Below, piece by piece: positions 32,957 to 40,593 of a stretch of DNA of 40,593 bases (the first letter of the stretch is position 1; each line of letters opens with the position of its first letter). Source of the DNA: Acinetobacter calcoaceticus (GTDB lineage Bacteria > Pseudomonadota > Gammaproteobacteria > Pseudomonadales > Moraxellaceae); the NCBI RefSeq assembly GCF_004345325.1, contig NZ_SLVJ01000032.1:1-40593 (forward strand), in the 5' to 3' direction. The notes beneath the pieces were generated by a model. It was not told the DNA's origin. It saw only the letters and a list, made by a program, of their open reading frames with translations, and made no database searches. A program made the translations under genes and the position numbers.

Positions 32957-34506
32957 TGAAGATCATGACCCTGCTGGCGCATTGGGTGATGCGCCAAGCC
33001 TCTAAGGCTGCAACCAAACGTTTTACCCAACAAACAGGTCAACTTGAGCACGTGCAACGACAGAAATTAGCAACGTTGCTTGCTATGGTTGAAAAAAAAA
33101 AGCTCAGCTATGAGGAGTTTTGTCGGCGTTATCCATTAACACGCTATGCAGACTGGCGTGGAAAAATAGAAACCTCGCGTCGCCTTGGTATTAATATCAT
33201 GGGGCAGAGTAAAATTGTTCGATTTCAACCTACAAGTGGTTCAAGTGAGGCACTCAAATTTATTCCATATACGCCAATGTTTTTAAAAGAGCTCGATCAA
33301 GCGATTGGGCTCTGGTTAAATCGCTTATATCATCAGCATCCACGTTTAGCGCGTGCTACACATTATTGGTCGATTTCATGGTTACCTGAAAGTCAGCGTC
33401 GTGTACTCAAGAATGCGAACCTGAATGATGACAGTGCCTTGCTGAGTTTTTCAAAACGGCTGATGTCGAGAATGACCCAAGCTGTACCCAATGAAGTTGC
33501 CTATGCAGAAACTGCAGAGGCGGCCATGTTTGCGACTGCTGTGTATTTGGTGGCGGATGCCAATCTCGGTATGATCTCGGTGTGGAGTCCCACCTTTGCA
33601 CTGCAATTGATTGAGATTATTGAAAGCCAACAGGTTCAAATCGCAGAAGTATTAAGCACAGGCCAATGGCAACAGCCAGGATTGTCGCATCTAAAGGCAC
33701 CCAAAGCACCAAGGCGCGCGCGCGTGTTGAAACAGCTTGATTTTCAGCAACAGCATGTCTGGCAGAAGTTGTGGCCTAAGTTGTGCTTGATCTCAAGTTG
33801 GGATACCGCAAGCGCGGAGCAATGGGCACAAGAACTGCGGGCGAAAATGCCAAAGATCAACTTTGAAGCCAAAGGCTTATGGGCGACAGAGGGGGTGGTG
33901 ACCATACCCTATGGCAATTGTTTTCCATTGATGTATCAATCACATTTCTATGAGTTTTTAAAAGCCGATGGCAAAACTGTACTCGCAGCGTGGCAGTTAC
34001 AACAAGGTGATGTGGTCAGTCCCGTGATCAGCACAGGTTCAGGGTTGATGCGTTATGTTATTGATGATGAAATCGAGGTGACTGGGTTTTTAAATCAAGT
34101 GCCTTGTTTTAAATTTCTTGGGCGTAAACTGACTGTCGATATGGTGGGGGAGAAATTAGACCATCAAACTGCGGTGCAAATCCTACAACAGTTCCAACAT
34201 CAGGATTATCGTCCGATGAGTTTGATCGGCGTTGAACGAGCTAAAGGTAAAAAACCACACTATATCTTACTCAGTGATGGTGATAATGCAAAGCAACCGA
34301 GTGCAGCACAATTGGAGCGACTGTTAAAACAGAATTTTCATTATGAATTGGCGCGGGATCTGGGTCAGTTAGATCCAGCTCAGGTGTTACATGTCGAAGA
34401 TGCATGGGATTATTATAAGCGCTTGGCCATGCACAATGGCATGATTGAAGGCAATATCAAACCTGAACCACTAAAAAAAATTAAAACCAACTTAGAAGTG
34501 GTCTAA
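32956..34506 (+). CDS. GH3 family acyl-acid adenylating enzyme (acyl-amido synthetase type)
   Basis: A 516-residue protein of the GH3 family, best known from plant enzymes that join auxin or jasmonate to amino acids through an acyl-adenylate. Visible motifs are the ATP loop TSGSSEALKFIPYT (93-106), LWATEG at 308-313 in the place of the adenine-binding motif, and SGLMRYVIDDEIEVTGF (362-378) followed by FLGRKLTVD (387-395), where GH3 proteins have Y-R-x-G-D and F-x-x-R-x-N. No signal peptide is present. It is translationally coupled to the GNAT-like gene before it and 4 bp from the one after. Bacterial GH3 proteins are poorly characterised; the acid and amine substrates are unknown. Confidence 0.85.
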   Translation: MKIMTLLAHWVMRQASKAATKRFTQQTGQLEHVQRQKLATLLAMVEKKKLSYEEFCRRYPLTRYADWRGKIETSRRLGINIMGQSKIVRFQPTSGSSEALKFIPYTPMFLKELDQAIGLWLNRLYHQHPRLARATHYWSISWLPESQRRVLKNANLNDDSALLSFSKRLMSRMTQAVPNEVAYAETAEAAMFATAVYLVADANLGMISVWSPTFALQLIEIIESQQVQIAEVLSTGQWQQPGLSHLKAPKAPRRARVLKQLDFQQQHVWQKLWPKLCLISSWDTASAEQWAQELRAKMPKINFEAKGLWATEGVVTIPYGNCFPLMYQSHFYEFLKADGKTVLAAWQLQQGDVVSPVISTGSGLMRYVIDDEIEVTGFLNQVPCFKFLGRKLTVDMVGEKLDHQTAVQILQQFQHQDYRPMSLIGVERAKGKKPHYILLSDGDNAKQPSAAQLERLLKQNFHYELARDLGQLDPAQVLHVEDAWDYYKRLAMHNGMIEGNIKPEPLKKIKTNLEVV

Positions 34507-34510
34507 TACG

Positions 34511-35653
34511 ATGATGACGCAAAATCCAATATTATATCGAAATGAATCGATCCCCGATTTATATTTACGACTCGCAACTTGGCGAGATGATGCTCAATTG
34601 ATTGAGCTGATCAAAGAAGTCATGCCGAGTAATGGCATGCTATTGTCGTTTGAACGTTTTCCTAGCTATTTATATGCGGTGCAAGTGCAGAGTAAACGCC
34701 CACAGAGCATTGTTATTGTGCATGAGCAACGACCGGATGAAGTCTTGGGAATGTTGTTGGTGGTTTGGAAAGATTGTTATATTGATCAACAGCTTCGCAC
34801 GATGTGCTATCTGTGTGATCTTCGATTTAGTCCACAGTTACGCGGTAATCGAGCAATGCGCTTGATTATGGATTATTTTAAATATAATCACCCGCATGAT
34901 ACCTTGTTCCAAAGTATTATCTTGTCCGATAATCGCTATGCTTGCGAGATATTCCATGCTGAACGACCGAATTATTTAACTCCTTATCAATATGATCTGA
35001 TTTATACCTATAATGTCGGAAGGGTTAAAAGATCGCTGGTGCAAGATAAGTATCAAGTGGTTGAATTGGATGAATCGTGGATTGATGCCTTGCAGTATTT
35101 TTTAGCAGACATGCAGGTGTATTATAATTTTCTGCCTGATTATGATTTTAATGAGATCGTGGCGAAAAAGCGCTTTTGGGGAGATTTAAAACTCGAAGAT
35201 TTTTATTTAATTCTAGATGCAGAGCAGCAGATCGTAGGGGTGTATGGGCTATGGAACCAAAAGAAAATTAAACAAATCCGAGTGGTAAAATACGATCTCA
35301 AATTACTGGTATTTAGACCTATTTATAATCTGTATACCCATTTTAGAGGTGGATTTAAGCTACCTAAAACACGAGGCATGTTTGATTATTTACTGATGCA
35401 TAGTCCGATCTGTGCGCCTCAGCACTTGGATGTTTTTGAACGGATGCTATCGCATGCCATGCAGCAAACTAAACTGAGACAACATAAGGTCTTTAGTTTG
35501 ACCTTGGCGGAAAGTGATCCACGACGCAGTGTGCTAAAACATCTGCAATCCAATGCCATCCAAGCCAAGCATGCTTTTCATAGTTTTTTTGACAATCCGA
35601 TTGCTCAGCTAGATCGCAGTAAGATTAGTTATTTTGACCTGTGTCGAATGTAA
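34511..35653 (+). CDS. Two-domain GNAT-like protein, third gene of the GH3 operon
   Basis: A 380-residue protein with what look like two GNAT-type halves. In the first (about 18-170) a strand VLGMLLVVWKDC is followed by CDLRFSPQLRGNRAMRLIMD, where the R-G-N-R-A segment matches the acetyl-CoA loop. In the second (about 185-365) DFYLILDAEQQIVGVYGLW is the equivalent strand pair, but its CoA loop is not evident. Such double GNAT folds occur in mycothiol synthase and some aminoacyl or acyl transferases. It follows the GH3 gene by 4 bp. A strong terminator ends the operon 17 bp later. The start could also be the next codon (ATG at 34514). Substrate unknown. Confidence 0.65.
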   Translation: MMTQNPILYRNESIPDLYLRLATWRDDAQLIELIKEVMPSNGMLLSFERFPSYLYAVQVQSKRPQSIVIVHEQRPDEVLGMLLVVWKDCYIDQQLRTMCYLCDLRFSPQLRGNRAMRLIMDYFKYNHPHDTLFQSIILSDNRYACEIFHAERPNYLTPYQYDLIYTYNVGRVKRSLVQDKYQVVELDESWIDALQYFLADMQVYYNFLPDYDFNEIVAKKRFWGDLKLEDFYLILDAEQQIVGVYGLWNQKKIKQIRVVKYDLKLLVFRPIYNLYTHFRGGFKLPKTRGMFDYLLMHSPICAPQHLDVFERMLSHAMQQTKLRQHKVFSLTLAESDPRRSVLKHLQSNAIQAKHAFHSFFDNPIAQLDRSKISYFDLCRM

Positions 35654-35670
35654 AGCGAGTTCAAAGATTT

Positions 35671-35695
35671 AACCAGCCTAGCGGCTGGTTTTTTT
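35671..35695 (+). terminator. Rho-independent terminator of the GH3/GNAT operon
   Basis: AACCAGCC (35671-35678) and GGCTGGTT (35683-35690) form an 8-bp perfect stem with a 4-nt loop (TAGC), followed by T5 and continuing T-rich sequence. Confidence 0.92.
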
Positions 35696-36427
35696 ATTAG
35701 GCTGATTCTTTTAGCCAGAATAATTTGCAATCGGGATGTGTAAAGCTTTTATCGAGAGTTAACGTTTTTGATGCATGTTGGATTGACTGTTATTGTAATT
35801 GTCAACCATAAAATAAATAAATAAATGTTTTTTCTGACTCAAACTTGTAGTTAGAAGGTCTAAATAATCAATTCAATTTTTACCTAATATCGCTCAAAGA
35901 TAAATCAAAAATTGGATCATTGTTTATATTGGCTAATATTGTGCGGTGCTCGGTGTAATGTAAATTTAAGCGCAGTGGTTTTTTGATTAAAAAATAATCG
36001 AAATGGAGTTTACTTCTTTAACTGAACTGTGCGTATTGCAAAGTGAATTGAGCCCTCAAATATTGCAGAGCATGAGTGGGTAAGTGCAGTTTTTAAAATA
36101 TTTATAATGAAGCTCAGTAATCTGAATATAAAAAATAAAATCGAACTTTCCAGATAACCACATTACATATAAAACTAAATTTTTTCAATGCGTTTAAAAA
36201 TTATTTAATCGCTAAATTTTAAGTGGCAGTATACCAAATTGTGAGGACTCTAAAAGCAAAAAATTAGTATAAGGGTAGTGGTTTACCTGAACTAAATATA
36301 AATCCATGTGTTGTAAAACTATTGATATATAAGGGGAAAATTTGTGTTTGACCTTAACAAATAGAATACTGTGATGGGACTTAATCACTCTCAGTTTATT
36401 GAGAGACATTACAAAAAAGGGTTGAAT
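35696..36427. other. 732-bp AT-rich spacer before the adhesin gene
   Basis: No substantial gene is present. A 26-codon frame at 36003-36083 has a protein-like sequence (MEFTSLTELCVLQSELSPQ and on) but no ribosome site. A small hairpin lies at 36388-36405. The rest has very high A+T content, as is common upstream of horizontally acquired or H-NS-silenced surface genes. The adhesin promoter is presumably here but I cannot fix its boxes. Confidence 0.5.
36388..36405 (+). promoter_or_regulatory. Hairpin in the adhesin leader
   Basis: CTCTCA and TGAGAG form a 6-bp stem with a 6-nt loop, ending 22 bp before the adhesin ATG and shortly before its AAGGG ribosome site. It could influence translation or bind a dimeric regulator. 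Evidence is symmetry and position only. Confidence 0.35.
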
Positions 36428-39400
36428 ATGAATAAAATATATCGTGTGATTTGGAATGCTTCCCTGAGTGTATGGGTTGCAGTATCAGAGTTAACAAAGT
36501 CAAAGACTAAAACAAAAACAAAATTGGTGGGTGCTGTGCTTGCTATTGTAGGTTCGGTCGGTATTTCAGCAGATACGTTTGCTGCAACTTTGCTTACAGG
36601 ACCAGGATGTACTGCAGCTACAAGTGCAACCGTTTATGGGATCGCAATTGGGTGTGATTCGGTTGCTGGTGTAGATTCTACTATCGCGGATAGAAAAAAC
36701 CCCTATAACCCGAAGACAACTGCTGGAACTGATACTAAATGGAATAGTGGAAAAGGTGGGAATACTGCGCTAGGCGCGGGTGCTAAAGCAGGGGTTGGAA
36801 CGTCAACTGTTCAGGGGCTGGCTACAGCGCTTGGATCATATGCTGCTGCTACCAATACAGCTTCAGTTGCAATTGGTGTTGCAGCATTATCTACCGGAAA
36901 TTCGGCTTTAGCAGTAGGTAGACAGTCTGCAGCAACAGGTGATTATGCTCAAGCTTTAGGTAATGTATCTGCCGCGACAGGGCTGGGTTCATTGGCAGTT
37001 GGACATTCGGCTACTGCCAATGGAAAACGCTCTATTGCGATTGGATCAGCAGATATCGATTCTGCAACAAGTGTAGATCCATCACAACCGGGCGCTGATT
37101 ATCAAACCAAGGACCAAACTTTATCTACAGGTTTAGATTCGATCGCTATAGGTTCTGCAGCAAAAGCGACTAGAGACAATGCTTTAGCGCTCGGGGCCCA
37201 TGCTACAGCTAACGGTCTAGATTCTACTGCAATGGGATATAATTCTACAGCGTCAGGTAATGATTCTTTTGCTTTGGGTCGCCAGGCTCAAGCAAAAGCA
37301 AACAACAGCTTTGCAATGGGCGCTAAAGCCGAAGCTGCAGGTATAGGCTCATATGCGATGGGCTCGGAGGCAATATCAAAGGGTGAAGATTCATTTGCTA
37401 TGGGAGCTAAGTCTCAGGCTTTGGGTAAAAATGCATTAGCGATTGGAGGGTTATCCTTAGCAAAAGAAGCGAACTCCATTGCAGTTGGTGTAAACGCTAA
37501 AGCTAATTTTGCCAACAGTGTTGCCTTGGGTACAGGAGCAGAAGTCAACCATCTCAATAGTGTGTCGATTGGTGAAAACTCAAAAACCAACGATTATACG
37601 GCAACTGCATTTTTGTTTGACGCAGCCGTTGCTGGTGCAAATGCTTCTGGTGCTGTTTCTGTAGGTACTATAGGCAGTGAACGACGACTTCAGAATGTCG
37701 CTGCGGGTTCACTTGATACGGATGGTGTAAACGTTTCGCAACTTAAAAAGCATAAAGCCCTTACTGATCAAGCAGGAGCGAATGCAGCTCAAAATCTAGG
37801 TGGTGGATCAACATTTGACTCGACTACGGGGGGGATTTCAGCACCGACATACAACATTCTTGGTAAACAATATACCAATGTAGGTGCAGCATTAGACGCA
37901 ACCCAAACCCACTATGTCAGTATCAATGCTGGTGGTACACCAGCTGGAAACTATAATAATGATGGGGCAACTGGTACTCATTCTATCGCTATTGGCGTTG
38001 ATGCCAGTGCTACAGCTGAGAAGGGTGTTGCACTAGGCTTTGGCAGCATAGCTGATCGTAGTGCTACAGGTACAGCTGGAGCAGTTTATACGCCTACAGG
38101 TCTTAAGCAAGCTGATATTGACAGCATTAATGCAACTAAATCGACCAATGCTGGAGCGGTGAGTGTTGGAAGCATAGGCAATACCCGTCAAATTACCAAT
38201 CTCGCAGCTGGATTTGCCGATTCCGATGCAGTAAACGTTGCACAGCTCAAAGGCGTGGCAAATACCATCGCTGGAGCACTTGATGGCGCAGTGAGATACG
38301 ACCTCAACCCTGATGACACAATTAATAAAAACAAGGTGACCTTTACTGGCACACCTGCTGGGGTTAGCAAAGATCCAATCACAGGAATGATCACGACCAC
38401 AGGCGGTACCAGTCTCAACAACGTTGCAAGCGCTGGTGACTATAAAGATGTCAACAATGCTAGCAAAGGGGTGAATGCTGGTGATTTAAACAATGCGGTC
38501 ATTGATGTAACGACGACATTAACTGACAAAGGGATGAATTTCGCTGGTAATACGGGTTCTACACCGAAGAAACTCGGTGAAACCATGAACATCAAAGGTG
38601 GTGGTGCTAAAGCGGATACTGAGTATTCAGCTGAAAATATCAAAACCACAGTTGATGGCAATGGTGACTTGATCATCGCGATGGACAAGAACTTTAAAGT
38701 GGATAGCTTGGCACTTAATGGTACCAATGGCAAAGACGGCTTAACCCTGACTGGTGGTGCAGGTAAACCAGGTGTGGATGGTACGAATGGTATTACCCGT
38801 ATCATTTATGAAAACCAAGAAGTTGCAACCTTAAACGATGGCTTGAAATTCAAGGGAAACACGGGTGATACGCTTGAGAAGAAACTCAACGAGCAGTTAG
38901 AAGTCGTAGGTGGCTTAGCTGATACGAAGGAATCAAGTGCGGAAAATATTCGTACTGTAGGTAAAGACGGTAAGTTAGAAGTACAACTGTCTAAGAACCT
39001 AACTGGTCTAGAGTCTGTGGCTGTAGGTAATACCACGATTAATAATGCAGGCTTAACCATTAATAATGGTCCAAGCATTACTGTAAATGGTATCGATGCT
39101 GGCGCTAAGGTCATCACTAATGTTGGTGATGGAAAAGCTGGAAAGGATGCCGTCAATGTCGATCAGTTAAATGCAGCTAAAACTAAGGTTGTAGCGGGTA
39201 GCAATACTACGGTTAATTTTGACGCAGCAAGTAACACCTATACAGTAAATGCATCAGGTGGTACAGGAGCTGGCAATGATACTCATTACTACAGTGTTAA
39301 TGACAATGGTACGCAAGGCGGTAACTATAATAACGATGGTGCGACGGGGCTAAATTCGATCGCGGTGGGAAATAATGCCTCTGCAACAGGCAGTGGCGCA

Positions 39401-40593
39401 CAAGCACTGGGAAATAACTCCGGCGCTACGTCAGGTAATACGCTTGCTGTAGGTAATTCCTCTTTAGCCAGTGGTGCTGGCGCACAAGCCTTGGGTAGCT
39501 ATACTGAAGCAAGTGCGGACAATAGTGCGGCGATTGGATATGGCGCTAAGGCCAGAGCTGACACGGCACTGGCGGTTGGTAAAGATGCCAATGCTTTAGG
39601 TCTTGCATCTGTTGCACTCGGCGGTAATAGCAAAGCCACCAAAAACCTATCCTTGGCAGTTGGTGCCAATAGTGAAGCGATTGAAGATCGTGCAATTGCT
39701 ATTGGAGGGGTATCGAAAGCAACCCGATCTATTGCAATGGGGGTGGGTAGCCAGACGATTGCAGGTGCGGATCGTTCTGTAGCGATTGGCGATATGGCAT
39801 TCATTCGAAATAAGAACAGTGTTGCAGTAGGTGCCAACAGTTCCATCACACAAGATGATGCAGTTGCACTTGGATCTGCAGCGAGTGTTACAGCTAAAGG
39901 CGGTGTGGCGCTTGGTGCAGGTAGTGTGGCTGATCGTGTTGCGACAGGTGCATCTGGGGCAGTTTACACATTAGCAGGTCTTAAACAAACCGATATTGAC
40001 ACTATCAATGCAACTAAATCGACCAATTTAGGTGCTGTAAGTGTTGGAAGTGCAGGCAATACCCGTCAAATTACCAATCTTGCAGCAGGTACTCAAGACT
40101 CAGATGCAGTAAACGTTGCACAGCTCAAAGGTGTGGCAAATAGCTTGACTGAAGGACTCGATGGTTCAGTTAAATACGATCGTCATCCTGATGGCACAAT
40201 TAATAAAAACGATGTGACCCTTGGTGGGACGAAAGCGAGTGCTATCAAAGATCCAGTGACAGGTAAGATTACCACGACAGGTGGTACTCACTTAAACAAC
40301 GTTGCCAGTGCTGGTGATTATAAAGATGTCAACAATGCCAGTAATGGCGTGAATGCGGGTGACTTAAACAATGCAGTCAATGATGTAACGACTACATTAA
40401 CTGACAAAGGGATGAATTTCGCCGGTAATACGGGTTCTACACCGAAGAAACTCGGTGAGACCATGAACATCAAAGGTGGTGGTGCTAAAGCGGATACAGA
40501 GTATTCAGCAGAAAACATCAAGACCAGTGTTGATGCCAATGGTGACTTGATCATCGCGATGGACAAGAACCTGAAAGCGGATAGCTTGGTACT
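36428..40593 (+). CDS. Trimeric autotransporter adhesin (YadA/Ata-like), 3' end outside the window
   Basis: The frame is open from ATG 36428 to the window edge (1388 codons and 2 bases), with AAGGG about 6 bp upstream. Residues 1-53 are an extended type V signal peptide (MNKIYRVIWNASLSVWVAVS start, cleavage after ADTFAA). A first YadA-like beta-roll head (about 85-405) carries many S-x-A-I/V-G repeats and ends in a neck (RRLQNVAAG..DGVNVSQL). Further head, neck (RQITNLAAG..DAVNVAQL) and stalk modules follow, then a second, longer head and a near-copy of the same neck and stalk. The C-terminal membrane anchor is expected beyond the window. Such proteins form surface trimers for attachment and biofilm. 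Only two cysteines (C61, C76) are seen, both near the N-terminus. Confidence 0.93.
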   Translation, partial: MNKIYRVIWNASLSVWVAVSELTKSKTKTKTKLVGAVLAIVGSVGISADTFAATLLTGPGCTAATSATVYGIAIGCDSVAGVDSTIADRKNPYNPKTTAGTDTKWNSGKGGNTALGAGAKAGVGTSTVQGLATALGSYAAATNTASVAIGVAALSTGNSALAVGRQSAATGDYAQALGNVSAATGLGSLAVGHSATANGKRSIAIGSADIDSATSVDPSQPGADYQTKDQTLSTGLDSIAIGSAAKATRDNALALGAHATANGLDSTAMGYNSTASGNDSFALGRQAQAKANNSFAMGAKAEAAGIGSYAMGSEAISKGEDSFAMGAKSQALGKNALAIGGLSLAKEANSIAVGVNAKANFANSVALGTGAEVNHLNSVSIGENSKTNDYTATAFLFDAAVAGANASGAVSVGTIGSERRLQNVAAGSLDTDGVNVSQLKKHKALTDQAGANAAQNLGGGSTFDSTTGGISAPTYNILGKQYTNVGAALDATQTHYVSINAGGTPAGNYNNDGATGTHSIAIGVDASATAEKGVALGFGSIADRSATGTAGAVYTPTGLKQADIDSINATKSTNAGAVSVGSIGNTRQITNLAAGFADSDAVNVAQLKGVANTIAGALDGAVRYDLNPDDTINKNKVTFTGTPAGVSKDPITGMITTTGGTSLNNVASAGDYKDVNNASKGVNAGDLNNAVIDVTTTLTDKGMNFAGNTGSTPKKLGETMNIKGGGAKADTEYSAENIKTTVDGNGDLIIAMDKNFKVDSLALNGTNGKDGLTLTGGAGKPGVDGTNGITRIIYENQEVATLNDGLKFKGNTGDTLEKKLNEQLEVVGGLADTKESSAENIRTVGKDGKLEVQLSKNLTGLESVAVGNTTINNAGLTINNGPSITVNGIDAGAKVITNVGDGKAGKDAVNVDQLNAAKTKVVAGSNTTVNFDAASNTYTVNASGGTGAGNDTHYYSVNDNGTQGGNYNNDGATGLNSIAVGNNASATGSGAQALGNNSGATSGNTLAVGNSSLASGAGAQALGSYTEASADNSAAIGYGAKARADTALAVGKDANALGLASVALGGNSKATKNLSLAVGANSEAIEDRAIAIGGVSKATRSIAMGVGSQTIAGADRSVAIGDMAFIRNKNSVAVGANSSITQDDAVALGSAASVTAKGGVALGAGSVADRVATGASGAVYTLAGLKQTDIDTINATKSTNLGAVSVGSAGNTRQITNLAAGTQDSDAVNVAQLKGVANSLTEGLDGSVKYDRHPDGTINKNDVTLGGTKASAIKDPVTGKITTTGGTHLNNVASAGDYKDVNNASNGVNAGDLNNAVNDVTTTLTDKGMNFAGNTGSTPKKLGETMNIKGGGAKADTEYSAENIKTSVDANGDLIIAMDKNLKADSLV
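38130..38715 (+). repeat. Adhesin neck/stalk direct repeat, copy 1
   Basis: This segment of the adhesin gene recurs with constant spacing of 1878 bp (626 codons) at 40008-40593. Identity is highest around 38510-38630, where long runs match exactly. It encodes neck, GIN/KG-like stalk and the NTGSTPKKLGETMNIKGGG block. The boundaries are approximate, and copy 2 is cut by the window edge. Confidence 0.85.
40008..40593 (+). repeat. Adhesin neck/stalk direct repeat, copy 2 (cut by window edge)
   Basis: Second copy of the unit at 38130-38715, in the same reading frame. The head before it starts with THYYSVNDNG at 39284, matching THYVSINAGG at 37910 with a 1374-bp offset, so the head between the copies is 504 bp (168 codons) longer in the second module. 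Confidence 0.85.

Noticed and set aside
38188..40566. Several minus-strand open frames inside the adhesin gene
   Set aside because: They are rich in Pro, Ser, Ala and Val and mirror the repetitive Gly/Ala/Asn codons of the plus-strand adhesin, whose own frame is open throughout. They have no ribosome sites or recognisable domains.

Overview
The window looks like a chromosomal segment of a gammaproteobacterium of the Moraxellaceae, most likely Acinetobacter. This is inferred from gene content and order: gpsA-sixA-gspL-gspM, pyrD-cvpA-purF, rpsU-yqeY divergent from tsaD, and a Vfr/CRP gene divergent from an OsmC/YhfA-like gene. Moderate A+T content and protein character agree. No rRNA, tRNA, CRISPR array or insertion sequence was recognised.

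Region by region. (1) 1-9 kb is housekeeping and stress: DUF2938 membrane protein, peptide deformylase, EamA transporter, alpha/beta hydrolase, YaaA, an HD phosphohydrolase bracketed by REP-like palindromes, a periplasmic DUF4198 protein behind a strong Fur-box match, SlyD, type II NADH dehydrogenase and a D,D-carboxypeptidase. (2) 9-13.4 kb: M61 peptidase with a PDZ domain, a small lipoprotein, a nitroreductase and gpsA. (3) 13.4-18.8 kb: sixA, gspL-gspM (a detached part of the type II secretion system), pyrD, cvpA and purF. (4) 18.9-24.8 kb: a membrane protein with an M48 peptidase fold but broken zinc site, a gene that may encode the DNA polymerase III psi subunit (HolD-like), a D-2-hydroxyacid dehydrogenase, a BepA-like M48 protease and a GFA-family protein. 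(5) 24.8-31.5 kb: yqeY, rpsU, tsaD, the CRP/Vfr regulator, an OsmC-like protein, a GNAT enzyme and clpB behind a heat-shock-type promoter. (6) 31.5-40.6 kb is accessory in character: AT-rich spacers, a tight three-gene operon (GNAT-like, GH3-family acyl-adenylating enzyme, double GNAT-like protein) and the first 1388 codons of a trimeric autotransporter adhesin that runs off the right edge.

The best candidate for an undescribed system is the GH3/GNAT operon at 32132-35653. A GH3-type enzyme would activate a carboxylic acid as an adenylate, and two flanking acyltransferase-fold proteins could make its substrate or modify its product. The pathway and product are unknown. Other points worth a second look are the HolD-like gene, the M48 pseudo-peptidase, the Fur-box/DUF4198 pair, and several short-period tandem repeats between genes, including fifteen consecutive 5-bp units at 20822-20896.
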